From the NCBI RefSeq assembly GCF_004005495.1, contig NZ_RZYA01000001.1, positions 806,001 to 870,000 on the forward strand: a DNA stretch of 64,000 nucleotides, given 5' to 3'. The translations under genes were made by a program, and so were the position numbers. Shown here in pieces: positions 51,684 to 61,140 of the stretch (the stretch's first letter is position 1; every line of letters starts with the position of its first letter). The notes beneath the pieces are model-generated. The model had not been told where the DNA came from and made no database searches. It saw nothing but the letters and a program-made list of their open reading frames with translations. This DNA is from Streptomyces antnestii. Its GTDB lineage: Bacteria; Actinomycetota; Actinomycetes; Streptomycetales; Streptomycetaceae.

Positions 51684-53627
51684 TCAGACGGTGACCGTCC
51701 CGCCGTCGGGGAACGTGATCCGGACCTGCTTGCCCTCCCCGCCCTCCCCGCCCGTCCCGCCGTCCAGGGGGGCCGCCTCGCATGAGATCGAGTCGCGCAG
51801 CGCCTGCGGATGCACGACGTCACGGGTCAGGACCGCGAGGGTGACGTGGACGCTGGGCCCGCCGGGGTGGCCGGTCGAGCGGAGGAACGGCGTCGCGGAG
51901 TGCGGGCCGTAGGCGTTGGCCTCGACCTCGCGGGCGACGCCGGACTCCTCGTCCCAGCCGTGCAGCGCCACGACCGCGCTCGTCACCCCGGACTCCGTGC
52001 GCGTGAGGGCCCAGCCGGGGCCCTGCTCGGCGTGGACGCTGGTCTCGTCGGCGACCGCGTATCCGCCCTCGCGCACCGTCACACCCGCCGGCGCCTGCAC
52101 CCGGTGGACGCGGATCTCCCACGGCCCGTGCAGCACGGTCGTCGACTCGATCGGGAACTCTGCGTCATGTCCCGGGAGTTGGGCATGGTGACGGGACGAG
52201 GCTACGCGTCCCTCGCAGGTGAGGGGGTGGATGCGGCACCGGCGCGACGCCGTGCCGTCCGGCGCGAGGAGAGCCACATGGTTGTCGACGTTCCGGTCCC
52301 AGGCGTGCGGGGCCGCCTCGGGCGCCGTGGCCGTGGAGTACGCGAGCTTCGCGTAGTGCGGGTCGTCGGTGGCGGGGCCTTCGAGTGGGTTGTGGTCGCT
52401 GCCGTGGTTGATGAGCCGCACGATGCCGTCGTGGGGCGTGCCGTGCAGCAGCCAGCCCGGCGCGGGCAGGGCCGTGTACTGCGCGGACTTCGCAGCCTTC
52501 TCGACGGGCAGCTGCGCCTCGCGGGCGGTCCACACGGGATGGTCGGAGGGCAGCAGCAGCCCGAGGAATCCCTTGCTCGCCCAGTACGGCGAGGCGGGGC
52601 CCGAGTACGCCTGCGTGGTGGGCAGGAACGTCCCGTACCAGCCGAGCGGCAGCAGACCGCGCTCGTCGGGGACGCCCCGCTCCACGAAGTGCCGTGCCGT
52701 GCCCGACGCCAGGCGGCGGGTGAGTCCCGGCTCCAGCGGGGTGCAGTCCGCGAGCGCGCCCATCCAGACGGGCGCCGTGGCGGCGAACCGGTACGTCAGT
52801 GAGCGGCCCTGGTGGACGGGTGCCCCGTCGGCGCCGAAGAAGTGCGGGTAGGTGGTGAGGAACTGCGACAGGCGCTCGCGGTAGACCTTCGCGCGCCCGC
52901 CGTCGCCGTCCGGGCCGGTCATGCGTGCCCACAGGAGCGGGTACAGGTGCATGGCCCAGCCGATGTAGTAGTCGAAGTTGCGTCCGTCGCCGTCGGTGTA
53001 CCAGCCGTCCCCGACGTACCAGTCCTCGATCCGGTCGAGGCCGCCGTCGATGTCCGCCTGGCTGTACGGGGCGCCGACCGAGGCGAGGAACTGCTCGGAC
53101 ACCACCTGGAACAGACGCCAGTTGTTGTCCCAGGTGCGGCCGCCGACGAACCCGGAGAACCAGTCCACGATCCGCTCCTGGACCCGGGAGTCCAGCTTGT
53201 CCCAGATCCAGGGGCGGGTCTCGTGCAGTCCGATGGCGATGGACGCGGCCTCGACCATCTGCTGGGAGCAGTCGGTGAGTTCGGGCCACGCCTCGCCGCC
53301 CCGGCCCGTGCCGCGACCGCGGTCGGTGCCGGTTGTCAGACCCTCCGCGTAGCGTTCTACGAGTCGGGGATCCACGTCCCCGCCCGCTCCCGCTATCCGG
53401 AAGGAGGCGAGCAGGAATGACCGCGCGAATCCCTCGAGTCCGTCCGACACGACCCCCGACCAGCTGGTCCGCCCCGGCAGCCGGTACTGCGCGAAGCCGG
53501 GCGTCGCGTACGGGACGAGCGCCTCCAGCTGCCGGTCGGCGAGCGCCTCCCAGTGGGCGCGTGTCCAGCCCGTGAGCGGGGACAGGACACGGTCGGTGGG
53601 CGGCAGCGAGAGATGCGGTGCGGGCAT
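51684..53627 (-). CDS. DUF2264-domain protein (heparinase-like alpha/alpha toroid)
   Basis: The 647-residue protein has a DUF2264 N-terminal half with repeated aromatic helices (DCSQQMVEAASIAIGL, WDKLDSRVQERIVDWFSG, NNWRLFQVVSEQFLAS, FDYYIGWAMHLYPLLW) typical of (alpha/alpha)n toroid glycan enzymes. The C-terminal third is beta-rich (RRCRIHPL and VVALHGWDEE). No signal peptide is visible, so it may act on imported oligosaccharides in the cytoplasm. A lyase or hydrolase role on unsaturated uronate-containing oligosaccharides is a guess from the neighbouring PL8 lyase. GTG or ATG near 53627 begins the family region. It is the last gene of the M60-PL8-DUF2264 set. Confidence 0.78.
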   Translation of the reverse strand: MPAPHLSLPPTDRVLSPLTGWTRAHWEALADRQLEALVPYATPGFAQYRLPGRTSWSGVVSDGLEGFARSFLLASFRIAGAGGDVDPRLVERYAEGLTTGTDRGRGTGRGGEAWPELTDCSQQMVEAASIAIGLHETRPWIWDKLDSRVQERIVDWFSGFVGGRTWDNNWRLFQVVSEQFLASVGAPYSQADIDGGLDRIEDWYVGDGWYTDGDGRNFDYYIGWAMHLYPLLWARMTGPDGDGGRAKVYRERLSQFLTTYPHFFGADGAPVHQGRSLTYRFAATAPVWMGALADCTPLEPGLTRRLASGTARHFVERGVPDERGLLPLGWYGTFLPTTQAYSGPASPYWASKGFLGLLLPSDHPVWTAREAQLPVEKAAKSAQYTALPAPGWLLHGTPHDGIVRLINHGSDHNPLEGPATDDPHYAKLAYSTATAPEAAPHAWDRNVDNHVALLAPDGTASRRCRIHPLTCEGRVASSRHHAQLPGHDAEFPIESTTVLHGPWEIRVHRVQAPAGVTVREGGYAVADETSVHAEQGPGWALTRTESGVTSAVVALHGWDEESGVAREVEANAYGPHSATPFLRSTGHPGGPSVHVTLAVLTRDVVHPQALRDSISCEAAPLDGGTGGEGGEGKQVRITFPDGGTVTV

Positions 53628-53722
53628 GGGCTCGTGTTGCTCCTTGTTCGGAAATGGTGGGTCGGGGTGACCCTATGCGCGCCCGGGGCGCGCGTCGACG
53701 GTCGGAACGGAGGGATCCGGGC

Positions 53723-56146
53723 TCACGCCAGTTCCGCCGTGTGCGTATGCCCGCGAGAGCCCGCGACGTTCACGGTCAGGACGGGACGGCGGCCCGTGGT
53801 GACCGTGACCGTGTCGTCGGCGCGGGTCACCGTGCTGACGGGGAAGGGGAGTTCGACGGTCAGCGTGGACCCGGTGCGCCCGGGGTCGGCCACGGCGACG
53901 GAGATGCCTTCGTCGCGCCGCTGGACCAGGACGGTGCCCGGACCGGACGACGTGAGTCCGCCGGCGCTGCCAGGACCCCAGAAGTGCGCGGCGACGAGCC
54001 CGAGACGGCGCACCTCGACGGCCTGCACCGTGGCGTCGTTGGCCACGATCCGCACGGGCCGCGAGTGCGCCCACGCCCCGGTCGCCGCGGCGCTCGCACC
54101 CGGCAGGAGCACATAGGCGTACGAGGAGTCGGTGGGGGAGGAACCGTGGTCGTGCCACAGCGTGACGTAGCGGCGGGTGACCGGCACGCTGTCGCCGCCG
54201 GTGTCCGCACCGGAGTTGAGGTCGCCCCACTTCCCGGTGCGTTCCTCGCGCAGGGCCCGCAGCGGGACGCCGCCCGGACCGCGCCCCGGATAGTCGGGGA
54301 ACACGTAGCCACCGGTGCCGTCCAGGTGCGCCCAGCCGCAGTCGGTCAGGGACGCGGACCAGCCCTGCTCCTCGGGCTGCCGCTCCCCGTCGACCAGGAA
54401 CGCGGGCGTACCGTCCGCGTGCAGGTTGCGGTTCTCGACGACGGTCTCGATCGTGCGGCCGTCGCTCGCGGTGATGCCCGTGCCGAGCGCGACGACCGCG
54501 TTGTCCAGGCAGAACCACGCCTTGCGGGCGCGCAGGGTGCTGCCGTCGGCGATCAGCTCCATCGCGGACGCGCCATAGCGGCCCTGGAGCACGGCGCCAC
54601 CCGCCACGGCGTTCTTGGGGCGGAACGTGCTGGTGCCGGCGGCCGTCCCCAGGTCGGCACGCGCACGTGTGTCCACCGTCGTGCCCGGCAGCCGGTGCGG
54701 GTCGACGGTCGGCCAGAAGCCGTCACCGAACTGGCCGAGGTCGTCACCGTCGTACAGATAGGCCATGCCGTCGCCGGTGTACCAGCCGTGCAGGTTCTCC
54801 CCGTTGCCCGCCTCGTACGCGGAGATGCGCTTCGAGGAGAGCGACAGGGCGAGCGCCCAGCCGGGCCGCCGGTGCACCACGCGGTCCATGTCGGCGAACG
54901 CGAAGTGGCCGGTGAGCCGTTCGGCCGCCGGGATCGCGTCGTCCTCCAGGACGGCCTTCGCACGGGCGAGGGCGGGGACACCGATGAGGCCCGTGTACGG
55001 GTTGGCCTTGTTGCGGCTGATCCACCCCTTGGCGAGCGCGCGCCAGCGCTCGGCGTACGGGGCGGGGGCGCCAGCGGCGAGCTGGAGGATGTTGGTGACG
55101 GTGACGGCACCGTCGTTGTAGTCGCGGGCCCTTTCGCGGGAGATGGCGCGCCCGCGCAGGGCGTCCATCATCAGCCCGTCGAACAGGACGGGCGAGAACG
55201 ACCGCTCCACCGCCTCGTACAGCACCGACACCTTCAGGTCGGTCACGGCCCAGTCGGACCCGGCGAGCAGCGCGATCAACTGCCCCGCGCTGCCCAGCAG
55301 GATGCTGCCGTACGTGCCCGTGTAGGCGACGTAGTCGTGCTGGATGAACGAGCCGTCCTCGTAGAAACCGTCGCCGCTTCTGACATACGTGAAGAGGCTG
55401 CGCTTCCCGCTGTCCCGGACGTCCGAGAGACCGTCGCGGGCCAGCGCGACCGTCGCCGCGTCCCGGGCGAGCAGCCCGCGCAGGGCGACGATGACGGCCT
55501 TGTCGGCACGGTTCGCGCCGGTCTCGGAGAGGGAGGGCGAGTTGGTGCGGCGGTCGGGGTTGGGGCAGAACTTCGCGACGGTCGCGACATAGCGCGCGAT
55601 GTCCGCGGCCGGCAGCTTCGCCCGCAGGAGGACGCAGGTGTCCATCAGGGCCCGGGGCGCGCCGATCTCCCAGAACCACCAGTTGCCCGACTCGCCGCGC
55701 GCCGGGTTGTAGCCGGTGGTGCCCAGGAAGCGGAGCGCCTCGGCGAGGGTGTCCACCACCTCGGTACTGCCGGTCAGCGAGGTGCCCGGAGTGGCCCAGG
55801 CGGTGGCCAGGGTGCGCACCCGGGTGTAGCTCTGCCCGAAGTTCCCGGGGTCCGACGCGGGGGAGAGGTCGGCCCACAGGGCCTTCCTGCCGGCGCTCCG
55901 GTCGAGGTCCTTCCACCAGGCGGCCGCCTGCGCGTCGAGGGCTCCGACGGCGGCGGCGAAGTCCGGGTCGGCGGTGTCGAACGCGCCGCCGGTGAGCTGC
56001 TGTTCTGCGCGCGCGAGCAAAGTGTCGAACGCGTCCGCGTCGGCCGCCTCGGCCGCCGTTGCGATGCCCGCCGGTGCGACGCCCGCGATCAGCGGGAGCG
56101 CGGTCGCGCCCGCGAGGGCCAGGGTCTGTCTGCGAGTGAGGTCCAT
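53723..56146 (-). CDS. Polysaccharide lyase family 8 enzyme, secreted
   Basis: A secreted 807-residue lyase of the hyaluronate/chondroitin-AC/xanthan group, which cleaves uronic-acid-containing chains by beta-elimination. A twin-arginine-like signal (LTRRQTLALAGATALPL, about 3-33) precedes the alpha/alpha toroid with NWWFWEIGAPRAL (catalytic Asn region) and DGSFIQHDYVAYTGTYG (His and Tyr). A large C-terminal beta region follows, containing NGENLHGWYTGDGMAYLY and the final beta-sandwich. The set of catalytic residues (Asn-His-Tyr) appears intact; which glycan it prefers is not visible. It sits 31 bp downstream of the M60 peptidase gene in the same direction. Confidence 0.9.
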   Translation of the reverse strand: MDLTRRQTLALAGATALPLIAGVAPAGIATAAEAADADAFDTLLARAEQQLTGGAFDTADPDFAAAVGALDAQAAAWWKDLDRSAGRKALWADLSPASDPGNFGQSYTRVRTLATAWATPGTSLTGSTEVVDTLAEALRFLGTTGYNPARGESGNWWFWEIGAPRALMDTCVLLRAKLPAADIARYVATVAKFCPNPDRRTNSPSLSETGANRADKAVIVALRGLLARDAATVALARDGLSDVRDSGKRSLFTYVRSGDGFYEDGSFIQHDYVAYTGTYGSILLGSAGQLIALLAGSDWAVTDLKVSVLYEAVERSFSPVLFDGLMMDALRGRAISRERARDYNDGAVTVTNILQLAAGAPAPYAERWRALAKGWISRNKANPYTGLIGVPALARAKAVLEDDAIPAAERLTGHFAFADMDRVVHRRPGWALALSLSSKRISAYEAGNGENLHGWYTGDGMAYLYDGDDLGQFGDGFWPTVDPHRLPGTTVDTRARADLGTAAGTSTFRPKNAVAGGAVLQGRYGASAMELIADGSTLRARKAWFCLDNAVVALGTGITASDGRTIETVVENRNLHADGTPAFLVDGERQPEEQGWSASLTDCGWAHLDGTGGYVFPDYPGRGPGGVPLRALREERTGKWGDLNSGADTGGDSVPVTRRYVTLWHDHGSSPTDSSYAYVLLPGASAAATGAWAHSRPVRIVANDATVQAVEVRRLGLVAAHFWGPGSAGGLTSSGPGTVLVQRRDEGISVAVADPGRTGSTLTVELPFPVSTVTRADDTVTVTTGRRPVLTVNVAGSRGHTHTAELA

Positions 56147-56176
56147 GAGCGGTGGGTCCCCTCCGGGTCAGTCTGC

Positions 56177-57538
56177 TCAGTCGGTCAGGGTGGCCGGTTC
56201 GACGGACGGCTTCGGCAGCTGGAGCGCCGCGATCTCGGCCCGTCCGGTGGCGTCGATGGGGAAGGCCCAGTCCCGGATGAAGAACTCCGTGAGGTCGTGG
56301 CCCGAGACCCGGCTCGCGTAGGTGGAGAGGGCGCGGTACCGCTTCGCGGTCTCCGTGTAGTCGGACTGCGGGTTCTCCTCGCGCACCAGGCGGTGCATGC
56401 GCGGCCAGAAGTCGTCACCGAACGCCAGCTCCAACTGCCGCAGCGGCACGAGCTTCTCGTAACTGCCGAAGGACTTCTCGTACGTGAGCCCGGCCGTGCC
56501 GAACTTGGCGCGCGCGGACTGGAAGGGGTTGAGCCCGGTCTTCGGGTCGACGGTCAGCAGGTTGGACCGCTGGCCGAGCGCGCGCTGCACGGCGAGTGAG
56601 TAGATGTTGACCGTGACCTCGGTCAGACCGGTCGGCTTGTACGCCATCTGCTGATGCAGGTGGCCGAGTTCGTGGTAGAGCCCCCAGCCCCGGGTGCGCA
56701 GCGCGTCGACGGTGGTGGCGCGGTCGAGATAGGCGCGCGGGAAGCCGTTGTAGCCGTGTGTGGCGTAGGCGCCGACGCCGGACGGGACGACCGACACCTC
56801 GGTGAAGTGATAGCCGCCCGCCTTGGGCCGGTGCACCGGCTTCGAGCTGTCGAGACCGCTGATGTCCGACTCGGCGTCGATGATCTGCTCGACGAGCCGC
56901 AGCAGGGCCGCGTGGTCCTGGTCCCGGTACTGGAGTGCGCCGTCGCGCGTCAGCGTCATGATCGTGCGCGGCCCCTGAAGCTCGACCACCGGGATGTCGG
57001 TGAGCGTGTCCAACTGCCTCTGGTAGTCGGCCTCGGAGGACTGGCCGAGCGCGAAGACCGGCATGGCGGTGGCGCCCGACTTGAACTTCACGGCGGCGCG
57101 CTCGCCGTCGCCTTCGAGGGAGAAGTAGACGGGACCGCCGTGCGGGTCGGTGACCGTGTTGGCGCCGGGCTTCAGCGGATAGCTGCGGGGTTCCTTCAGC
57201 GTGCCGTAGTAGTCCCACCGACCGATCCACAGCGTGGGGACCAGGTCGTCGTAGGGCAGCACGTCGAGGCGGAGCGCGGTTTCGGCGGGGACGTACTGCC
57301 CCGTCGGCTGGAACTCGGTGGCGCGCAGGGCCTGTCCGAGGCGGAGGCGCTCCGTCTCGGCGCCGGGGCGCGCGGTGAGGGAGACGGTGACACCGCTCTC
57401 GGCGTGCGCGGTACCGGTGCCGAGGAGGGCGGTGGCTCCCGCGCCGGCCAGGGTGGCGAGCACCGCGCGACGGGAGAAGGCCGAGGCGGCGGCGTCGGAA
57501 CCGGCCGAGGCGGTGAAGGGCATACGGGCAGGGCGCAT
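56177..57538 (-). CDS. M60-family (enhancin/mucin-type) metallopeptidase, secreted
   Basis: The 453-residue protein has a twin-arginine-type signal peptide (FSRRAVLATLAGAGATALLG) and the gluzincin motif H289-E-L-G-H293-LHQ, the HExGHxxQ of peptidase M60. TEVTVNIYSLAVQ after it supplies the third ligand region. M60 enzymes often target O-glycosylated or mucin-like proteins. Placed beside a PL8 lyase, it may clear the protein part of a glycoprotein or matrix material. Start ATG 57538 has GGGAG seven bases ahead; ATG 57523 is an alternative. A LacI-type palindrome at 57598 lies in its promoter. Confidence 0.9.
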   Translation of the reverse strand: MRPARMPFTASAGSDAAASAFSRRAVLATLAGAGATALLGTGTAHAESGVTVSLTARPGAETERLRLGQALRATEFQPTGQYVPAETALRLDVLPYDDLVPTLWIGRWDYYGTLKEPRSYPLKPGANTVTDPHGGPVYFSLEGDGERAAVKFKSGATAMPVFALGQSSEADYQRQLDTLTDIPVVELQGPRTIMTLTRDGALQYRDQDHAALLRLVEQIIDAESDISGLDSSKPVHRPKAGGYHFTEVSVVPSGVGAYATHGYNGFPRAYLDRATTVDALRTRGWGLYHELGHLHQQMAYKPTGLTEVTVNIYSLAVQRALGQRSNLLTVDPKTGLNPFQSARAKFGTAGLTYEKSFGSYEKLVPLRQLELAFGDDFWPRMHRLVREENPQSDYTETAKRYRALSTYASRVSGHDLTEFFIRDWAFPIDATGRAEIAALQLPKPSVEPATLTD

Positions 57539-57597
57539 CCAGAGACTCCCATGGGGATCAACGACATCGGAGTGATGAGCGAGCTGCGCGCCAGCAT

Positions 57598-57609
57598 GTA
57601 AGCGTTTGC
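57598..57609. promoter_or_regulatory. LacI-type operator A (GTAAGCGTTTGC)
   Basis: The 12-bp near-palindrome GTAAGCGTTTGC keeps the AANCG core of LacI-family sites and fits the CcpA-like consensus WTGNAANCGNWNNCW at every position (57596-57610). It is 60 bp upstream of the M60 start. Confidence 0.6.
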
Positions 57610-57707
57610 TATGCCGCCGCAAGAGGTCTAGTCATGTTTCTGCCTGTTACTACGACTTTCGCGTCCGTCACCACGCCGGGGCGTCTGTCACCACGCTGGA
57701 GCGTTCG

Positions 57708-58802
57708 TCACCGCCGCTTGCGCCCGGCGGCGCGCGGCGGCGCCACCGAGTCCCGAACGACCAGGTGCGTACCCAGGCGGAGCGTCCCCGTCGTCGGGGC
57801 GCGCCAGTCGTCCTCGTCCCCGCCGGACAGGGCGACGCGCACGGCCTGCCGGCCCATCTCCTCCAGCGGGATGTGCACGGTCGTGAGGCGTGGCCGCAGC
57901 TCCTGCGCCACGGGCACGTCGTCGTAGCCGACCAGGGAGACGTCCTGCGGCACCCGGAGACCGGCCTCCTCCAGGGCCTGGGCCGCGCCCGCCGCGACGA
58001 TGTCGTTGGCGGCGAAGACGGCAGTGAAGTCCAGCCCGTCACCCAGCAGTTCCGCCATCCTGCGGTGGCCGAACTGACGGCTGAACGCGCCGGGCTGTAC
58101 GAGCTCGGGGTCGCGCGGAAGCCCGCGCTGCTCCAGGGCGCGCCGGTGCCCGGCGATGCGTTCCTTGGTGGTCGAGAGCCCCGGCGGCCCGCCCAGGTAC
58201 AGGATCCGTTCATGGCCCTCGGACAGCAGGTGGTCGGTGATCGCGAAGGCGCCGCCCTCGTTGTCGTACTCGACCCCGACCGTAGGCGCGTCCTTGCCGA
58301 GCGAGGGGCGCCCGCACAGGACCAGCTTCGATCCGCCGGCGTCCAGCTCGCGGGCGCGGCGCACGAGCTCCGCACGATAGGTCCGGTCGGCGACGCTGCC
58401 ACCGACGAGGATCACGGCGTCGGCCCGCCGCTCGTGCATCAGCTCGATGAAGGCCAGCTCGCGCTGCGGATCGCCCTGGGTGCTGCAGACCAGGCAGAGC
58501 CGGCCGCCGGCGGTCGCCTCACGTTCCACCCCGCGCGCGATGTAGGCGTAGAAGGGGTCCACCACGTCGCTGATGATGATGCCGACGGTGCGCCCGGAGG
58601 CGCCGGCCAGCGCGCGGGCATGGGCGTTGACCACATAGCCCAGCTCGCGCATGGCCTCCTCGACGCGCTCGCGGGTGGCGGCCGCGACCGGGTAGTTGCG
58701 GTTCATCACGCGGGACACGGTCGCCGTCGACACGCCCGCGAGGCGTGCCACGTCCACGACGGTCGCGCGGCGTCCGTTCGCCGTCGGGCCCTGCCGGGAC
58801 AT
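57708..58802 (-). CDS. LacI-family transcriptional repressor
   Basis: The 364-residue protein has an N-terminal LacI helix-turn-helix (VVDVARLAGVSTATVSRVMN, about 15-34, then the hinge YVVNAHARALAGA) and a periplasmic-binding-protein-like sugar domain (VGIIISDVVDPFYAYIARGVE onwards). It probably represses the nearby glycan genes and is relieved by an oligosaccharide. ATG 58802 has GGAGGT ahead. It is downstream of, and probably transcribed with, the hydroxyacid dehydrogenase gene whose promoter contains a matching site. Confidence 0.93.
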   Translation of the reverse strand: MSRQGPTANGRRATVVDVARLAGVSTATVSRVMNRNYPVAAATRERVEEAMRELGYVVNAHARALAGASGRTVGIIISDVVDPFYAYIARGVEREATAGGRLCLVCSTQGDPQRELAFIELMHERRADAVILVGGSVADRTYRAELVRRARELDAGGSKLVLCGRPSLGKDAPTVGVEYDNEGGAFAITDHLLSEGHERILYLGGPPGLSTTKERIAGHRRALEQRGLPRDPELVQPGAFSRQFGHRRMAELLGDGLDFTAVFAANDIVAAGAAQALEEAGLRVPQDVSLVGYDDVPVAQELRPRLTTVHIPLEEMGRQAVRVALSGGDEDDWRAPTTGTLRLGTHLVVRDSVAPPRAAGRKRR

Positions 58803-58897
58803 CGGGACCTCCCCCTGGTCATCCTGTTCGTCGGTCTGCGCGGCGGGTCCTGGGACCCTGCCGTGGGCAGAGCCTATGGCGTCCGTGGACCCCGCGC

Positions 58898-59968
58898 TCA
58901 CGCGATCCGCTCCAGTTCCTCCAGGAGCACCGGATGGTTGAGCGGCACCCCGCGCGCGTAGCGGGCGAGTTCGTCGACGGCGAGGGCGCCGAGCCGCCCC
59001 ACCTCGTTGCCCTGGGCGCCCGCCATGTGCGGCGTGATGAACACGTTGGGCAGGTCCCACAGGGGGTGGCCGGGCGGCAGCGGCTCGGGGTCCGTGACGT
59101 CGAGGACGGCGTCGATCCGGCCGCTGACCAGGTGCCCGGTCAGGGCTTCGGTGTCGACGAGGGGGCCGCGCGCCGTGTTGATCAGCAGGGCGCCCGGGCG
59201 CATCAGGGCGATGCGCCGCTCGTCGAGGAGGTGGTGGGTCAGCGGTGTTGAGGGCGCGTGCAGGGTCACCACGTCGCTGGTGGCGACGAGGGTGTCGAGG
59301 TCGGTGCGGGTGGCGCCGAGCAGTTCGGCCTCGGCGTCGCTCACGTACGGGTCGTGGAGCAGCACGTCGGCGTCGATGGAGCGCAGCAGCTGGATGACGC
59401 GGCGGCCGGTCCGGGAGGCGCCGACGACGCCGACGGTGATGCCGTGGGTGCCGAGCCAGTGGTGGCGGTCGAGGTCGGCCGCCGTGCGGTGGGTGCGGCG
59501 TGAGCGGAAGAGGTGGGCGAGCGGGAAGGCCCGCTTGGCGCCCATGATGATCGCCGCGAGGGTGAACTCCGCGACGGGTACGGCGTTGGCGGCGGCGGCC
59601 GAGGAGACCGCGATGCCGCGGCCGTACGCCTCGGGGGTCAGGAACGTCTTGACCGTGCCCGCCGAGTGGATCACCGCGCGCAGGCGCGGCGCCCGGTCGA
59701 GGACGCCGGTGTCGATGGGCGGGCAGCCCCAGCCGGTCAGCAGGACCTCGCACTCGGCGAGGGCGGCCACCGCCTCGGGACTGGTGAACTCGGCGACCAC
59801 CTGCGGCGGCCGGATGTCGGCGGCCTCTTCGAGGCGGAGCCGTACCGCGGGCGGGAAGACGTCGTCGAGCAGCCCCGCGTCCATGGCCAGGACGGTACGG
59901 GGTCTGCGTGGGGGCCGTGTGGAGCCGGTGGAGTCGGCCTGGGCCGGCGACTCGTCAGTGGTACGCAC
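58898..59968 (-). CDS. D-2-hydroxyacid dehydrogenase family protein
   Basis: A 356-residue NAD(P)-dependent dehydrogenase of the D-isomer-specific 2-hydroxyacid type. It has the Rossmann motif GVVGASRTGRRVI near residue 177 (GxxGxxxxG variant), the catalytic Arg in NTARGPLVD and His in PHMAGAQ, both in place. Substrate could be a 2-hydroxy or 2-keto sugar acid released from the glycan, or another small acid. GTG 59968 has GGAGG five bases ahead; ATG 59884 is a possible shorter start. It is the first gene of the dehydrogenase-LacI unit and has operator B 15 bp upstream. Confidence 0.9.
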   Translation of the reverse strand: MRTTDESPAQADSTGSTRPPRRPRTVLAMDAGLLDDVFPPAVRLRLEEAADIRPPQVVAEFTSPEAVAALAECEVLLTGWGCPPIDTGVLDRAPRLRAVIHSAGTVKTFLTPEAYGRGIAVSSAAAANAVPVAEFTLAAIIMGAKRAFPLAHLFRSRRTHRTAADLDRHHWLGTHGITVGVVGASRTGRRVIQLLRSIDADVLLHDPYVSDAEAELLGATRTDLDTLVATSDVVTLHAPSTPLTHHLLDERRIALMRPGALLINTARGPLVDTEALTGHLVSGRIDAVLDVTDPEPLPPGHPLWDLPNVFITPHMAGAQGNEVGRLGALAVDELARYARGVPLNHPVLLEELERIA

Positions 59969-59982
59969 CCTGCCTCCGGACA

Positions 59983-59994
59983 GTAAACGTGTTC
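59983..59994. promoter_or_regulatory. LacI-type operator B (GTAAACGTGTTC)
   Basis: The site lies 15 bp upstream of the dehydrogenase start codon and shares GTAA-N-CG-NN-T-N-C with sites A and C. It has two mismatches from the palindrome GTAANCGNTTAC. Confidence 0.5.
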
Positions 59995-60157
59995 TATGAG
60001 GTCACCGCACGCTAGGGATCACGAGGGGGGAGCGTCAAGCGTGCCCACCCCGACCCCCACACCACTTACCGCGCTATAGCGCCAAATAGCTGTCACGATC
60101 GGGCAGTTGAAAAACCCGCATCAACCCGGGTGTTGCCCAGACCTATTGACGCGAGGG

Positions 60158-60169
60158 GTAACCGATTAC
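60158..60169. promoter_or_regulatory. LacI-type operator C (GTAACCGATTAC)
   Basis: The arms GTAA and TTAC are perfect around a CG centre. It is 15 bp upstream of the sugar permease start, the same distance as site B from its gene. Confidence 0.6.
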
Positions 60170-60183
60170 TAACTTGCCGCCCC

Positions 60184-61140
60184 ATGGCTGACACAACGCC
60201 CTCCCCGCCGCAGGCCGTTCACCGCCTCTCGCTGGGGCAGCGGCTCAAGCGGGACAAGGTCATGCTGCTGCTGACCCTGCCGGGCCTGCTCTACTTCGTC
60301 GTCTTCCACTACGTGCCGCTGCTCGGCTACGTGGTGGCGTTCCAGGACTACCAGCCGTACCTGGGCTACCTGCACAGCGCCTGGGCCGGCGTCTCGAACT
60401 TCACGTCCGCCTTCACCGACCCCGCCTTCTGGTCGGCGACCGGCAACACGCTGAAGATCGCGCTGGTCCAGCTCGTGTTCTTCTTCCCGGTCCCCATCGC
60501 CCTCGCGCTGCTGCTCAACAGCATCGTCAGCGACAAGGTCCGCCGCTTCGTGCAGAGCGTCGTCTATCTGCCGCACTTCATCGGCTGGGTCATCATCGTC
60601 TCGATCTTCCAGCAGATCCTCGGCGGCGCCGGCGTCCTGCCCGACCTGCTCGGCCAACTCGGCCTGCCGCGCTACGACATGACGACCGACCCGGCCGCCT
60701 TCCCCTGGCTCCTCACCCTCCAGACGGCCTGGAAGGACGCGGGCTGGGGCACGATCATCATGCTCGCCGCGCTCCTCAACATCGACCGCGGCCTGTACGA
60801 GGCGTCCGCCATCGACGGAGCCGGGCGCGCACGCCGCCTGTGGCACGTCACGCTCCCCGGCATCTCCCCGGTGATCATCCTGCTCCTGATCCTCAACCTG
60901 GGCCAGATCCTCTCCGTCGGCTTCGAACAGATCCTGCTCCAGCGCGACGCGGTCGGCCCCGGCTCCGGTGAAGTCCTTGACACCTACGTGTACTTCCACG
61001 GGATCAAGAACAACGACTGGGGCACGTCGGCCGCTGTGGGCCTCGTCAAGGCGGTCATCGGCACCGTCCTCGTCCTCGGCGCGAACAAGTTCGCCCACCG
61101 GCTCGGCCACGAAGGGGTGTACCGCGGTGCTGACCGCTGA
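60184..61140 (+). CDS. Sugar ABC importer permease, LplB-type
   Basis: The 318-residue permease has six hydrophobic segments (first near 28-48, LLLTLPGLLYFVVFHYVPLL) and the EAA loop YEASAIDGAGRARRLWHVTLPG. This is the LplB group that often imports oligosaccharides from cleaved polysaccharides. ATG 60184 lacks a clear Shine-Dalgarno; the frame is open upstream through the operator region, but that part is not credible as protein. It is coupled to the second permease by a 14-bp overlap. No ATPase is encoded nearby, so a shared MsmX-like ATPase is expected. Confidence 0.92.
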   Translation: MADTTPSPPQAVHRLSLGQRLKRDKVMLLLTLPGLLYFVVFHYVPLLGYVVAFQDYQPYLGYLHSAWAGVSNFTSAFTDPAFWSATGNTLKIALVQLVFFFPVPIALALLLNSIVSDKVRRFVQSVVYLPHFIGWVIIVSIFQQILGGAGVLPDLLGQLGLPRYDMTTDPAAFPWLLTLQTAWKDAGWGTIIMLAALLNIDRGLYEASAIDGAGRARRLWHVTLPGISPVIILLLILNLGQILSVGFEQILLQRDAVGPGSGEVLDTYVYFHGIKNNDWGTSAAVGLVKAVIGTVLVLGANKFAHRLGHEGVYRGADR

